Virus record (IMG/VR): IMGVR_UViG_3300003852_000026
Coordinates: 1 to 39,126 of that record
Strand: one strand, 5' to 3'
Source of the DNA: a virus
Length of the DNA stretch: 39,126 nt
This document shows positions 5,812 through 13,322 of the stretch, piece by piece. Position 1 is the stretch's first letter, and every line of letters begins with the position of its first letter. Both the position numbers and the translations under genes were made by a program. The notes beneath the pieces were generated by a model that was not told the DNA's origin, made no database searches, and worked only from the letters and a program-made list of their open reading frames with translations.

Positions 5812-6063
5812 CTATTTTTCTTTACGTAATTCACGCAACAATAAATCAAGTATAGGTCTCTTCACTTCAAAGTCTATATTATCACGCAAAGCAACCCATA
5901 TAGAACGACCAGTGTCTGAATCTATTTCCAAACTTGTCGCATCAAAAGTAGGCATACGAACAACACCTGTTATAAGATTCTTGGGTATAGTTAAAACCCA
6001 AGTTTCTACAGATCTCTGCTCGTGATAATCTTGCTCTACCTTACTCACCTTTATACCTTTCAA
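5812..6063 (-). CDS. Hypothetical protein, 83 aa
   Basis: Not recognised. It begins MKGIKVSKVEQ and ends in a charged helix (LRELRKEK). No membrane segment or metal motif. Its start lies 23 bases inside the end of the zinc-ribbon gene at 6041, so the two are probably co-transcribed and translationally coupled. About 205 bases of non-coding DNA separate it from the terminator at 5568. Confidence 0.6.
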   Translation of the reverse strand: MKGIKVSKVEQDYHEQRSVETWVLTIPKNLITGVVRMPTFDATSLEIDSDTGRSIWVALRDNIDFEVKRPILDLLLRELRKEK

Positions 6064-6232
6064 TATCTAGCTTGCTAAGATTCCACGGTACCATGTGACC
6101 ACACTTATTACAGCTAAATTTTTCAGCCCACTCACCATACACACTCTTATCTCGATATGTACCATTCTTACACTTTAAACAACGTTTCCGGTACATATTA
6201 AACACTCTCTGAATTATACGTGTGTTGGTCAT
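6041..6232 (-). CDS. Small zinc-ribbon protein, 63 aa
   Basis: The sequence has CLKC (about residue 18) and CNKC (about 41), spaced as in a four-Cys zinc ribbon, within a basic N-terminal half. Such small phage proteins often bind nucleic acid or polymerase, but no specific family is recognised. The promoter at 6249-6276 drives it; the leader is about 11 bases and lacks a Shine-Dalgarno sequence. Confidence 0.65.
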   Translation of the reverse strand: MTNTRIIQRVFNMYRKRCLKCKNGTYRDKSVYGEWAEKFSCNKCGHMVPWNLSKLDIERYKGE

Positions 6233-6239
6233 AGATTCG

Positions 6240-6248
6240 ATAAATACT
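6240..6248 (+). promoter_or_regulatory. ATAAATACT late-promoter-like motif
   Basis: ATAAATACT lies 10 bases before ATG 6259. The same word precedes starts at 11830, 20764, 32258 (minus) and 38241 (minus), and resembles the T4 late consensus TATAAATA. Confidence 0.5.
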
Positions 6249-6276
6249 ATTATAGCGTATGTTAAACGAAAGTAAA
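6249..6276 (-). promoter_or_regulatory. Promoter for the 6232-5812 genes
   Basis: -10 TATAAT (6249-6254), 16-base spacer, weak -35 TTTACT (6271-6276). It overlaps the plus-strand ATAAATACT motif at 6240-6248, forming a divergent control region. Confidence 0.5.
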
Positions 6277-6433
6277 GAAATTTTTAAGATTTATTCTGGT
6301 TCACCTGCAAGTATTAATGTTACTGTTACCAACACTGATAAGTGATAAACTGTTAGTTATGTCAGATGAGGCTGCTTTAAACTCGATTATTATATCCATT
6401 GCTGAAGCCAACCAAGTAATATGGGTCAGTTGA
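6259..6433 (+). CDS. Small protein split by a frameshift (28 + 38 codons)
   Basis: ATG 6259 opens 28 codons ending DK-TGA at 6343-6345. A second frame (ATG 6317 to TGA 6433) continues with DKLLVMSDEAALNS... A +1 shift at AAG-TGA would fuse them into a protein of about 57 residues. The junction GATAAGTGATAAA contains a near-repeat, so a small indel is also possible. The first part is polar and the second looks like an amphipathic helix plus a hydrophobic end. Programmed shift, pseudogene or sequencing error cannot be told apart here. Confidence 0.35.
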
Positions 6434-6449
6434 CAGCTGTGTAGCATTA

Positions 6450-6875
6450 ATGGAGACGAAGTCAGTAAAATTCTGTGACATATGTATGTATTTATATTTT
6501 GACGCTATAAATATCAATGTGAACGTCTACGAATCTAGATTTCTAGCAGAGGGTGATTTTGACCCTCTCTATGATGTACCACCTTACAGCATTTATAAGG
6601 TATCCTTCAGATATGATGGTAAGAATTATGCTACTACTGTTCGTGTTAATAGTCTACACGAGAAAGAAAGCGCTATCGCACCTGCAGTTGCAAAGGTTCT
6701 ACGATCCCTTGGAGTTGAGTCAAACGGTATTTTGACAGATACCATCTTTAACATTAAGCATTTTCCAAAGAATTACAACCTCAAAGTAGAATACAAAGAG
6801 GATGTAAAGAAACCTACTAATATGCGTGAGCTCTTCAAGAAGAAGCGTCGACCTACTCGTAGTCCTTCAGCATAA
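6450..6875 (+). CDS. Hypothetical protein, 141 aa
   Basis: Not recognised. A mixed alpha/beta composition is followed by a basic C-terminal tail (LFKKKRRPTRSPSA) that could bind nucleic acid. ATG 6450 has no Shine-Dalgarno sequence. It follows the small split gene by 16 bases and its end overlaps the convergent VWA gene by 23 bases. Confidence 0.6.
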   Translation: METKSVKFCDICMYLYFDAININVNVYESRFLAEGDFDPLYDVPPYSIYKVSFRYDGKNYATTVRVNSLHEKESAIAPAVAKVLRSLGVESNGILTDTIFNIKHFPKNYNLKVEYKEDVKKPTNMRELFKKKRRPTRSPSA

Positions 6876-8187
6876 ACTTATTACTCTTCGGTGGGATGCA
6901 ATGCTGATAGTTCTCTGATAGGAACCAATACCATCTTTCCGGTCTCACAGGAGATACATTGTCACCGTAACCATCTGTAATAATGAAGATAGCATCCGGG
7001 TAACGGTCAGTTTTCTTCTTCTTCATATCCTGTTGAATATAGTCTTCAATGATATGAAATGACGTACCACCAAACCCGTAGAGCTTCTTAGAAGCAAAAG
7101 ATGTTTCGTATATCTGCGTATCAAAGCAAAACAACCTAATGTCAAACCGCTCTTCAGGTAGCGATGATGCAGCTTTCCAAAAGCGATCAGCCAGATGAGC
7201 GCAGCTACCAGATGTATCTAAAAAGAACATCACCTGTACGCGTCTGTTTTCGTCAGCAAAGGAATCTGTCTCCATTTCGGTTGGAATAAAGATCTTACCA
7301 GCACTAAGCGATTGAACGGTGCAGAAACGACGGTTAATACGCGCCCATTGATCCTTCGATTTATCAGAGCGATACATATACTTCTGCATCCAGCGCTTAA
7401 TAACGGTCTCCCATTTACTCTTCTTAACAACCTTAACGTTGACCATTACTTTAACGACTCCACCAGCAGTAGAACCAGCTTGCTTAGTGGTTTTTGATTC
7501 GTCGTCAATAGACTTCTCAACAGCCTTTTTCAGGTTATCGACTTCCTTATCAGAAAGAGCATCACAAGCTTCTTCAACCTTACCGTCAATCTCTTGCTGA
7601 GAATCAGAGTCACCAAATGCTTCACCACCTTCAAATTCACCGTGAGTGTCAACAGTTCTGCATTGACCCTTACCTTCACCTTTACCACCGCTTTGCGGCT
7701 GACCTTTGCCACCTTCACTCACGTTAACGGTCTTAGCATTCTTTATCAACTCATTGTAGTAGAAGTCCATTGAACGTTCCTTTTCAATACCGTTAGGGAA
7801 TACAGTGTCATACCAGCAGAGCTCTGCTTGGTTCATAACACGTTTACGATCAAACCCGAAGTTTTTGACTAGGCTTTCGTTAATCACAACATCAGCTGCA
7901 ATGTTACCAATCTCCGGGTGTTTACCTTTGAGACGAGCACCATGATAAAGTATCAAATGCAAAGCTTCGTGACAGATTACAAACTTGCGGTTGTAATCAT
8001 CCAGGCTAGCCCAGAACTTAGGATTAAAGTTGAATCCAAAGTAATTGCCTTCCTTGTCAAAGGTAACCGCAGCAGTTGGAATCTTGTCATTCACAACCGG
8101 GCGACCCATTTGCCACAGCCTAGAGAAGATACCGTGGTAGCACTCTAGGTCTTGCGCTATGTTAAAAAACTCATCGAGAGTTATCAT
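6853..8187 (-). CDS. Metallopeptidase-like/VWA fusion protein
   Basis: 444 residues. The N-terminal domain carries HEALH (about residues 73-77) in ICHEALHLILYHGARLKG, the signature of the DUF2201-type putative metallopeptidase domain. A Gly/Lys/Glu-rich linker follows (about 170-210). The C-terminal domain has the VWA MIDAS motif DTSGS (about 320) and a later ITDGYGD. VWA proteins of this kind work with MoxR AAA+ ATPases as metal-dependent adaptors or chaperones. The partner is encoded immediately upstream with an ATGA overlap (8184-8187), so coupled synthesis is expected. The substrate is unknown. Whether HEALH is catalytic is not shown. Confidence 0.8.
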   Translation of the reverse strand: MITLDEFFNIAQDLECYHGIFSRLWQMGRPVVNDKIPTAAVTFDKEGNYFGFNFNPKFWASLDDYNRKFVICHEALHLILYHGARLKGKHPEIGNIAADVVINESLVKNFGFDRKRVMNQAELCWYDTVFPNGIEKERSMDFYYNELIKNAKTVNVSEGGKGQPQSGGKGEGKGQCRTVDTHGEFEGGEAFGDSDSQQEIDGKVEEACDALSDKEVDNLKKAVEKSIDDESKTTKQAGSTAGGVVKVMVNVKVVKKSKWETVIKRWMQKYMYRSDKSKDQWARINRRFCTVQSLSAGKIFIPTEMETDSFADENRRVQVMFFLDTSGSCAHLADRFWKAASSLPEERFDIRLFCFDTQIYETSFASKKLYGFGGTSFHIIEDYIQQDMKKKKTDRYPDAIFIITDGYGDNVSPVRPERWYWFLSENYQHCIPPKSNKFMLKDYE

Positions 8188-9620
8188 ATGAATTTAGCAA
8201 GATTTGCTTTGATGTATTCGTTAACCTTCTTGGACTGACGCGGGGTGATATTGTCCTTCTTGTACTCAAACAAGCAGTTGTGAACGTAAGAGAACACATT
8301 ATCAAACCCACTGAAACCAGACATAGCCGTATAATCAGATGTACTCTCAATCATATCGCACAAGCAGTTTGACACATTCTCAGCTTCAGATACAGTGAGA
8401 CCAACTGATTTCTTGATGTAATTGTCAACCAGTGTAACAGTCAATGATTCAAAGAGCTGTCTACGATAGGTCGTACCTTTCACGATATACGCACCGTATG
8501 AAGCAAGCAAAGAAGTAACATTGTTGCTCGTGTAACCAAGATACGCTGAACGCGGTTTATTCACTTTTCCAGCAAGATTCTTAAAGGTCAACTTGCTGAT
8601 ATCCATTGGTGAATTACGCGCCATTTCAAGGATGTGAGACGCGAGACGCTTCTGTACATTCTTATTGGTCGAAGCACCTGCAATCACAGTCTTATACGTA
8701 TTGTAATCATTGAATACAAAGTTTTGAACAGCAAGGTTGTTCGTAGTGAGAATCACCTGCTTCTCTTCAGGTATGAACGGGAAGAAGATACTAATCCTCT
8801 TCGGGTCTTCACAGATATACTTGAAGGTGCTGTTGTAGTTATTCTCATCAGCGATGAACAGCTTAGCTTGCTCCATATCGTCAGTTTTCATAACTTCATC
8901 CAAGCGCTTGCGGTATGAACCACACTTGAGCTCAGTAATCAGTTTACTCACGTTGATCTTCTGTGGAAGCACATCACGGACGTCACCACCGTCGATATAC
9001 ATCTGAACAGCGTACTCCAAACGACGAGGGCTAACAAGATCTTTCTCCTTTGCTTCGAGTTCATTCCACCAGGAGACTGCAGACTCACCTAGACCACTCT
9101 CAAAGCGGCGACGGAAGAAGCTGAGGTCGGGTTTGTAAGGTACAATCACTTGAACATGGAAGCGATCTCTTTGCGCGGGGTCAAGCTTTTCAACATCATA
9201 CCGGACTTCACCAGCATCTTCACCATCGCTATCTGGATTAACAGCAACCCATATGATCTTGAGATTGTTGAACTTACGACCGTTGATAGACTTAAACTGA
9301 ACCAACTCCATAGTCGCATTACGAACTTTGGGTTGGCTGCGGTTATATTCGTCCAGGAAGATCGCTTGGATCTCATCATCCGCGAAGCACTTGGGGCGGA
9401 TGAGGTCGATATAAGTACTACCGTCTGCATCGGTGACTTCTTTAGGTACACCTACAAAGTCCACCCACGGGTCGAGAGTCGATGCAGAGAAGTAGCGCCA
9501 CTTCAATTTGGCGCGTTCAAATGCATCAATGATGCGCGCGGTCTTACCCACGCCGTGTTTACCTTCGAATAGTACGTTGTAGTTGTTTTTGATCCAAAAA
9601 TCGAGCTTATTGTCAGTCAT
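8184..9620 (-). CDS. MoxR-type AAA+ ATPase
   Basis: 478 residues from ATG 9620. Walker A is GKHGVGKT (about 20-27), Walker B is AIFLDE (about 95), followed by NPDSDGED and an Arg-finger region DPAQRDRF. This is the MoxR/AAA_5 pattern of ATPases that pair with VWA proteins. A TTG-started extension of 61 residues is possible but unlikely: its sequence is basic and irregular and contains the promoter at 9627-9655. That promoter puts the transcript start almost on ATG 9620. The gene overlaps its VWA partner by ATGA. The target of the ATPase is unknown. Confidence 0.82.
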   Translation of the reverse strand: MTDNKLDFWIKNNYNVLFEGKHGVGKTARIIDAFERAKLKWRYFSASTLDPWVDFVGVPKEVTDADGSTYIDLIRPKCFADDEIQAIFLDEYNRSQPKVRNATMELVQFKSINGRKFNNLKIIWVAVNPDSDGEDAGEVRYDVEKLDPAQRDRFHVQVIVPYKPDLSFFRRRFESGLGESAVSWWNELEAKEKDLVSPRRLEYAVQMYIDGGDVRDVLPQKINVSKLITELKCGSYRKRLDEVMKTDDMEQAKLFIADENNYNSTFKYICEDPKRISIFFPFIPEEKQVILTTNNLAVQNFVFNDYNTYKTVIAGASTNKNVQKRLASHILEMARNSPMDISKLTFKNLAGKVNKPRSAYLGYTSNNVTSLLASYGAYIVKGTTYRRQLFESLTVTLVDNYIKKSVGLTVSEAENVSNCLCDMIESTSDYTAMSGFSGFDNVFSYVHNCLFEYKKDNITPRQSKKVNEYIKANLAKFI

Positions 9621-9626
9621 GTTTTT

Positions 9627-9655
9627 ATTGTATGTTGATTTGTTTTGTTTTTCAA
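9627..9655 (-). promoter_or_regulatory. Promoter giving a leaderless mRNA
   Basis: -35 TTGAAA (9650-9655), 17-base spacer, -10 TACAAT (9627-9632). Only six bases separate the -10 from ATG 9620, so initiation at the usual distance starts at or next to the A of ATG. Confidence 0.65.
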
Positions 9656-9793
9656 GTTTTTTCTTCGACAATTTCGGTGTATACGTTAACGGTATATAAG
9701 GTGCATATATTACTGTTGGTGCACCAGGATGTACCTTCATCTGCTTTGGAGTTGACCACTTCATTGTCCATTTTTTTCTCATCTGAACAGGAT

Positions 9794-9818
9794 GATAGTG
9801 CAATATTATTGCACTATC
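9794..9818. promoter_or_regulatory. Perfect 12-bp inverted repeat
   Basis: GATAGTGCAATA-T-TATTGCACTATC. It lies between the stop of the 9835-10494 gene and the promoter of the first MoxR gene. It lacks a T-tract, so a regulator-binding operator or RNA hairpin is more likely than an intrinsic terminator. Confidence 0.55.
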
Positions 9819-9834
9819 AAGGAGAAACTACAGA

Positions 9835-10494
9835 TTACTCAGCGGGGGTAGATGTTTGAGGGATTTGATGTTGTGTACCGAGACCGGCATTCACAATATC
9901 AAGAGCAGCGTGGCGATCAGTATCAACATCAGAGATTTCATAACTGACACCTTCAAGCTCAATAGCTACAATACTACCGATACCATAACGCCTCAAGACG
10001 ACCTCCATATCACCAGTAGGTCTGGAAGGAGCAAGGTAATCCTTACACTCTTCTTTTGTCTTTTCACTAAACGTACCGATATTGCTCTTAACAACAAAAC
10101 GCTGAGATGCAGAAGATTGTGGAAGTACTTGAACGTAATGTTTACCAGCGTGCTCTATGATAGATGACGAGGTGTGAGTACCGTATGTTCTACCAGGAAC
10201 ATGAATTTCTCCCGGGCTAGCAATGTTAAGCTTTTCCTGCTTTTTTGTTGCGTAATCGGAATTAAGCAAACCTTCAACCTGAGACACCTTATAAATCACA
10301 CCTAGAGGATTCTTCTTCTTGTATGTTGCATCTACAATAGAGGTAAACTTAGTCGGTATATCTTTACCTTGAAGTTTGTTAATTTTATCAATCAGTTCAG
10401 CTTTGGTGATTTTTACGGCAGTAGGAGAGAAGCCGTAAGCCATCTCTGTCAACAAACTCTTTTCCATTTTATGCAGCGTCTTGATAAATTTCAT
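9835..10494 (-). CDS. Hypothetical protein, 219 aa
   Basis: Not recognised. The N-terminus is basic and helical; the rest is a polar beta-rich sequence ending in a Gln/Pro/Thr tail. No catalytic motif is visible. The ATG is preceded by TATAAATA at 10501-10508, an exact match to the T4-type late consensus, which suggests late expression and perhaps a virion role. The inverted repeat at 9794 follows its stop. Confidence 0.6.
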   Translation of the reverse strand: MKFIKTLHKMEKSLLTEMAYGFSPTAVKITKAELIDKINKLQGKDIPTKFTSIVDATYKKKNPLGVIYKVSQVEGLLNSDYATKKQEKLNIASPGEIHVPGRTYGTHTSSSIIEHAGKHYVQVLPQSSASQRFVVKSNIGTFSEKTKEECKDYLAPSRPTGDMEVVLRRYGIGSIVAIELEGVSYEISDVDTDRHAALDIVNAGLGTQHQIPQTSTPAE

Positions 10495-10500
10495 ATGAGA

Positions 10501-10508
10501 TATTTATA
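10501..10508 (-). promoter_or_regulatory. TATAAATA late-promoter-like motif
   Basis: TATAAATA on the minus strand, 6 bases before ATG 10494. Identical to the T4 late consensus; the mRNA would have an extremely short leader. Confidence 0.55.
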
Positions 10509-10536
10509 ATGTCATTTGAACGAAAGCTCAACTAAA

Positions 10537-10830
10537 TTATGAAGTAATTTTCCTATAATTCTTATTCCAGATTGCTGTTGCCATTCGTGCTGATATAATC
10601 TCTACAGTTTTTTCATTTAGATCTGGGAAGTACATATGAAGCATCTCGTGAATTAATGTCTTGAGATATCTTTGAGATTTCTGGCGAGGGTCAATCTCAA
10701 TCAGTGACGTACCGCACCAATACTGGCCGTAGTTTTGCTCTTTTCCTAATTTGCGCTCTTTTACGTTAGGTACCCATAATGGAGCTACCTCGGTTTGTAG
10801 TGTTACACCCGTTATTTTACGCTTCTTCAC
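10537..10830 (-). CDS. Small HExxH metallopeptidase-like protein
   Basis: 97 residues. HEMLH (about residues 65-69) within LKTLIHEMLHMYFPDLNE is a zincin signature, with a downstream Glu as possible third ligand, as in SprT-like proteins and small phage peptidases. It starts with GTG directly after the TAG of the RadA-like gene, so it is translationally coupled to it. The role could be protein processing or release of DNA-bound proteins; this is inference. It is the third HExxH protein in the window. Confidence 0.6.
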   Translation of the reverse strand: MKKRKITGVTLQTEVAPLWVPNVKERKLGKEQNYGQYWCGTSLIEIDPRQKSQRYLKTLIHEMLHMYFPDLNEKTVEIISARMATAIWNKNYRKITS

Positions 10831-11736
10831 CTAATTACTTATTCGCTCGTATTGCGCAGTGTTACCTCTACCGCTTTTTGTAACCATTTCATTGAGAACC
10901 ATTTCTCTTAGTAATGTCATTGCAGCAGCAACATTACCGTTTACAAGAGGCATCACTTTTTGGAGGGTAATCTCACCTTCAATCTTGAGAACTTCTGTCC
11001 ATAGCTTATTACGAGTGCTATGTTTCTGTACAGTTATTGTCGGATTTACAAGAGGTTCAGTATCAAAGACATATCCCTTAGATGTCATAGTACCAGTTAA
11101 TTCACCTGCGGCACCAAAGCGATTCTTGTCGAACATAATATGCCTACATTCATCAGATTCACCAGCTTCTGGACCAACTATGCGCATATTTGCATCTACT
11201 ACATGTAGAAGGTCGCTAGAACCTTTTAGTATGCCCTGTTTAGTTAGGTGACATACAAACCCTGTAGTGCACTCATGTTCTTGTGCTTTACTAACGATCG
11301 TTTCATAACAGTATTTTTCATGAGCTCTTGTATTCAATCCATGCTTCGTTGTTAGACCTGGAAAGGAATCTATAATCAGAATATCGAATAGAGGCATAAG
11401 AGCAACAATCTCATCTACATCGCTTTTATTACCCAACATCACATCTTGTACACCAAGACGGTTGCAGGTAAATGCCATTTGATATATACTCTCCTCGCAA
11501 CCAGCTACACATACACTATACCCCTGCTTGGTTGTCGCTTCTAACATTTGAAACAAGAAAGTAGATTTACCTAGACCAGCTCGACCAGTGAATGTAAAAG
11601 TTGAACCGGGTAGCCAACCACCGGAGAGAAAGCTATCTACAGCAGGTATACCTGTAGTTATGCGTTTATAGAATACTCCTGGAATTACAACATCCTTTGC
11701 GGGCTTAAATTCAGTCGGTGCTATTTCAATATTCAT
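10831..11736 (-). CDS. RadA-like RecA-family ATPase
   Basis: 301 residues. An N-terminal TGIPAVDSFLSGG segment precedes Walker A GRAGLGKST (about 49-57) and Walker B DILIIDS (about 116-122), as in the KaiC/RadA branch of RecA-fold ATPases. The C-terminal part lacks a clear Lon-like domain and seems to end in a winged-helix-like segment (KIEGEITLQKVMPLVNG). It probably acts in recombination or replication. The leaderless promoter at 11744-11772 drives it; the HExxH gene follows without a gap. Confidence 0.72.
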   Translation of the reverse strand: MNIEIAPTEFKPAKDVVIPGVFYKRITTGIPAVDSFLSGGWLPGSTFTFTGRAGLGKSTFLFQMLEATTKQGYSVCVAGCEESIYQMAFTCNRLGVQDVMLGNKSDVDEIVALMPLFDILIIDSFPGLTTKHGLNTRAHEKYCYETIVSKAQEHECTTGFVCHLTKQGILKGSSDLLHVVDANMRIVGPEAGESDECRHIMFDKNRFGAAGELTGTMTSKGYVFDTEPLVNPTITVQKHSTRNKLWTEVLKIEGEITLQKVMPLVNGNVAAAMTLLREMVLNEMVTKSGRGNTAQYERISN

Positions 11737-11743
11737 TAAATGT

Positions 11744-11772
11744 ATAATACAGGAAAGCTAATTTTAAGTCAA
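11744..11772 (-). promoter_or_regulatory. Strong promoter giving a leaderless mRNA
   Basis: -35 TTGACT (11767-11772), 17-base spacer, -10 TATTAT (11744-11749). Seven bases then separate it from ATG 11736, so the transcript should start at the start codon. Confidence 0.7.
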
Positions 11773-11808
11773 GATAATTTTAAGCACCTAGAATTTTATT
11801 ATTAGATA

Positions 11809-11817
11809 ATAAATACT
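11809..11817 (+). promoter_or_regulatory. ATAAATACT motif and SD of the 11830 gene
   Basis: ATAAATACT is followed by AAAGGACAC-ATG. This gene is one of the few in the window with a recognisable Shine-Dalgarno sequence (AAAGGA). Confidence 0.5.
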
Positions 11818-11829
11818 AACAAAGGACAC

Positions 11830-12102
11830 ATGGTAAAAAAATGGACAGTTAAAGTAGGTAAGAAAGATGTACAAGTCGTTGATAGTAAAGGTGTTGCAGA
11901 CGCTATCGAGATATGTACACGTGCATTAGAATACCTAAGCGACAATAAAGTCGACTACTCTGTTGGACCTCTTCTTGAAGCACGATGTGATGGTGTCTCT
12001 GAATTTAAAAGAACTGATGTGGTATTAGCTAATGCAGGTAGATATTATGAAGCTGCTGAGATGCAACGATTAGTTAAGCAAGTCAACGACTCTAAAGGTT
12101 GA
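11830..12102 (+). CDS. Hypothetical protein, 90 aa
   Basis: Not recognised. The N-terminus is basic (MVKKWTVKVGKKDVQV) and is followed by alternating helices; no Cys, no membrane segment. It has an AAAGGA ribosome-binding site 3 bases before ATG and an upstream ATAAATACT motif. It lies divergently from the RadA-like gene and its end overlaps the small convergent gene at 12092 by 11 bases. Confidence 0.6.
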   Translation: MVKKWTVKVGKKDVQVVDSKGVADAIEICTRALEYLSDNKVDYSVGPLLEARCDGVSEFKRTDVVLANAGRYYEAAEMQRLVKQVNDSKG

Positions 12103-12271
12103 CGAGTGATGCTTTTACTTGCACCTTCTCCAACCACACTCTAATATTATCTTCAGATAGCTCGAACTTGGTAGCAAGTGCTTCAATATGATCATCATCC
12201 TCTGCTACATTAGAGAGAAGCTCTGTCAATATATCTTCACCTTCAACTTGAGTAATTGTATCTCCATCCAT
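12092..12271 (-). CDS. Small acidic HTH-like protein, 59 aa
   Basis: ATG 12271 to TAG 12092. The sequence is acidic in the first half (GEDILTELLSNVAEDDDH). It then has a segment IEALATKFELSEDNIRVWL that resembles a helix-turn-helix. It is placed just downstream of the terminator at 12287-12324, in line with the minus-strand genes. The HTH is read by eye; a transcription or replication accessory role is only a guess. Confidence 0.55.
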   Translation of the reverse strand: MDGDTITQVEGEDILTELLSNVAEDDDHIEALATKFELSEDNIRVWLEKVQVKASLVNL

Positions 12272-12286
12272 GATATTTTATTTAAG

Positions 12287-12324
12287 ACAAAAGGGTGCGA
12301 TTTTTTACGACCGCACCCTTTTGT
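12287..12324 (-). terminator. Intrinsic terminator, possibly bidirectional
   Basis: A 13-bp stem ACAAAAGGGTGCG/CGCACCCTTTTGT with a 12-nt loop. On the minus strand it ends the 12338-12661 gene; T-rich DNA on the plus-strand side would allow termination in the other direction as well. Confidence 0.75.
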
Positions 12325-12337
12325 TTTGTATTACTGA

Positions 12338-12661
12338 TTATTCAGCTTTTCCCCACTTACCGTTCATCTTGATGGCAGCCTGAAGCTCAGCCTCAGCGAT
12401 GTCGGTCGTACACGTACTGTTGAGCTCTTGACGAACTTCAACCAACGTCTTACCCTGACGGAGCAAGCGAAGCGCTTCACGGCTGATGTATTTCTTCAAA
12501 TACTCGTCCGTAGAGACACCAGCCTGGCTGGCCTTGGACTCGAGATACGCCTTGTTCGTCAACCGGCCCTTACCGGTAACGATACACTGCAGCTTCGGCG
12601 TAATAACGCGAGCGGGTTTGGTCGGTTTCGTTTCGTCTGTCGTTGTGTTAGTTGTTGTCAT
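12338..12661 (-). CDS. Hypothetical protein, 107 aa
   Basis: Not recognised. A Thr-rich N-terminal tail (MTTTNTTTDETKPTKP) precedes a basic helical core (residues about 25-95) with KYISREALRLLRQGKTLVEV. GC content is higher than in its neighbours. A promoter with TTGAAC and TACAAT (12674-12701) lies so close that the leader is about five bases. Its own terminator follows, so it is a separate unit. Confidence 0.6.
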   Translation of the reverse strand: MTTTNTTTDETKPTKPARVITPKLQCIVTGKGRLTNKAYLESKASQAGVSTDEYLKKYISREALRLLRQGKTLVEVRQELNSTCTTDIAEAELQAAIKMNGKWGKAE

Positions 12662-12673
12662 AAATGTAATAAT

Positions 12674-12701
12674 ATTGTATAGACAAAAAGATATAGTTCA
12701 A
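12674..12701 (-). promoter_or_regulatory. Promoter of the 12661 gene
   Basis: -35 TTGAAC (12696-12701), 16-base spacer, -10 TACAAT (12674-12679). Twelve bases separate the -10 from ATG 12661, predicting a leader of about 5 nt. Confidence 0.55.
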
Positions 12702-12739
12702 CTGTTTTTCTGTCTTTTTTTATCTAAAGATCTAAATAA

Positions 12740-12994
12740 TTGTATAACATGGCAAATAAAGTAAAATACCAATCCAATCAATTAAGTGATGTTTACACTC
12801 ATATTCTTCATGAAGATGTATCAGCTGCACAGGTATCTGTTATTTTAAAGACGCCAATTGAGAAGCTGGGTAATTACCTACGGAAGTTGAAGGCTTCAAA
12901 CCCGTATAAGTACGGTGAAATGATAGCATTAGCCTTTTTAGATGACAGGTGTATAAAGAAGATACATACCGTGTTACACGGTGCTAACACCTAG
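12740..12994 (+). CDS. Hypothetical protein, 84 aa
   Basis: Not recognised. Helical, with a possible HTH-like part (SAAQVSVILKTPIEKLGNYL) around residues 28-47. No Shine-Dalgarno sequence before ATG. Its stop abuts the end of the convergent gene at 12995. Confidence 0.55.
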   Translation: MYNMANKVKYQSNQLSDVYTHILHEDVSAAQVSVILKTPIEKLGNYLRKLKASNPYKYGEMIALAFLDDRCIKKIHTVLHGANT

Positions 12995-13321
12995 TTATTC
13001 AGTTAGAGCAAGATTCTGCACCCACATCATCAACGACAGTGTATCAGTGAACTGATCAACATACTTCTTCAATTGAGACGTGTATCGCTCAGAGAATCCG
13101 CTAGCATCAAACTCTTTATTGATAAAAGCCTTCATTCTCTTTAGGTTAGGTCCAACATTATCGTCAAAATCAAAGGTGTCTGCTAGCTTTTCACCAATTC
13201 GACTAAATTTTTCACGAGTTGTAGTAGATGGCTTAGCTGCATCCATGTCTTCTACATAAAGAACCATATCCTTAAAAGATATCTTCTCAAGACGTTTTGT
13301 ATTCATGTTTTTTTGATTCAT
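12995..13321 (-). CDS. Hypothetical protein, 108 aa, end of MoxR operon
   Basis: Not recognised. Charged, helical, with no Cys; contains a DDNVGPNLKRMKAFIN segment. The ATG is one base past the stop of the MoxR-type gene at 13323, so it belongs to that operon and may be an accessory to the second MoxR/VWA module. An internal ATG six codons on is an alternative start. Confidence 0.6.
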   Translation of the reverse strand: MNQKNMNTKRLEKISFKDMVLYVEDMDAAKPSTTTREKFSRIGEKLADTFDFDDNVGPNLKRMKAFINKEFDASGFSERYTSQLKKYVDQFTDTLSLMMWVQNLALTE

Positions 13322-13322
13322 A

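Noticed and set aside
9621-9803. 61-residue N-terminal extension of the first MoxR ATPase
   Set aside because: It needs a TTG start, is irregular in composition and contains the promoter for ATG 9620.
9794-9818. Palindrome as an intrinsic terminator
   Set aside because: Neither side has a run of T after the stem.
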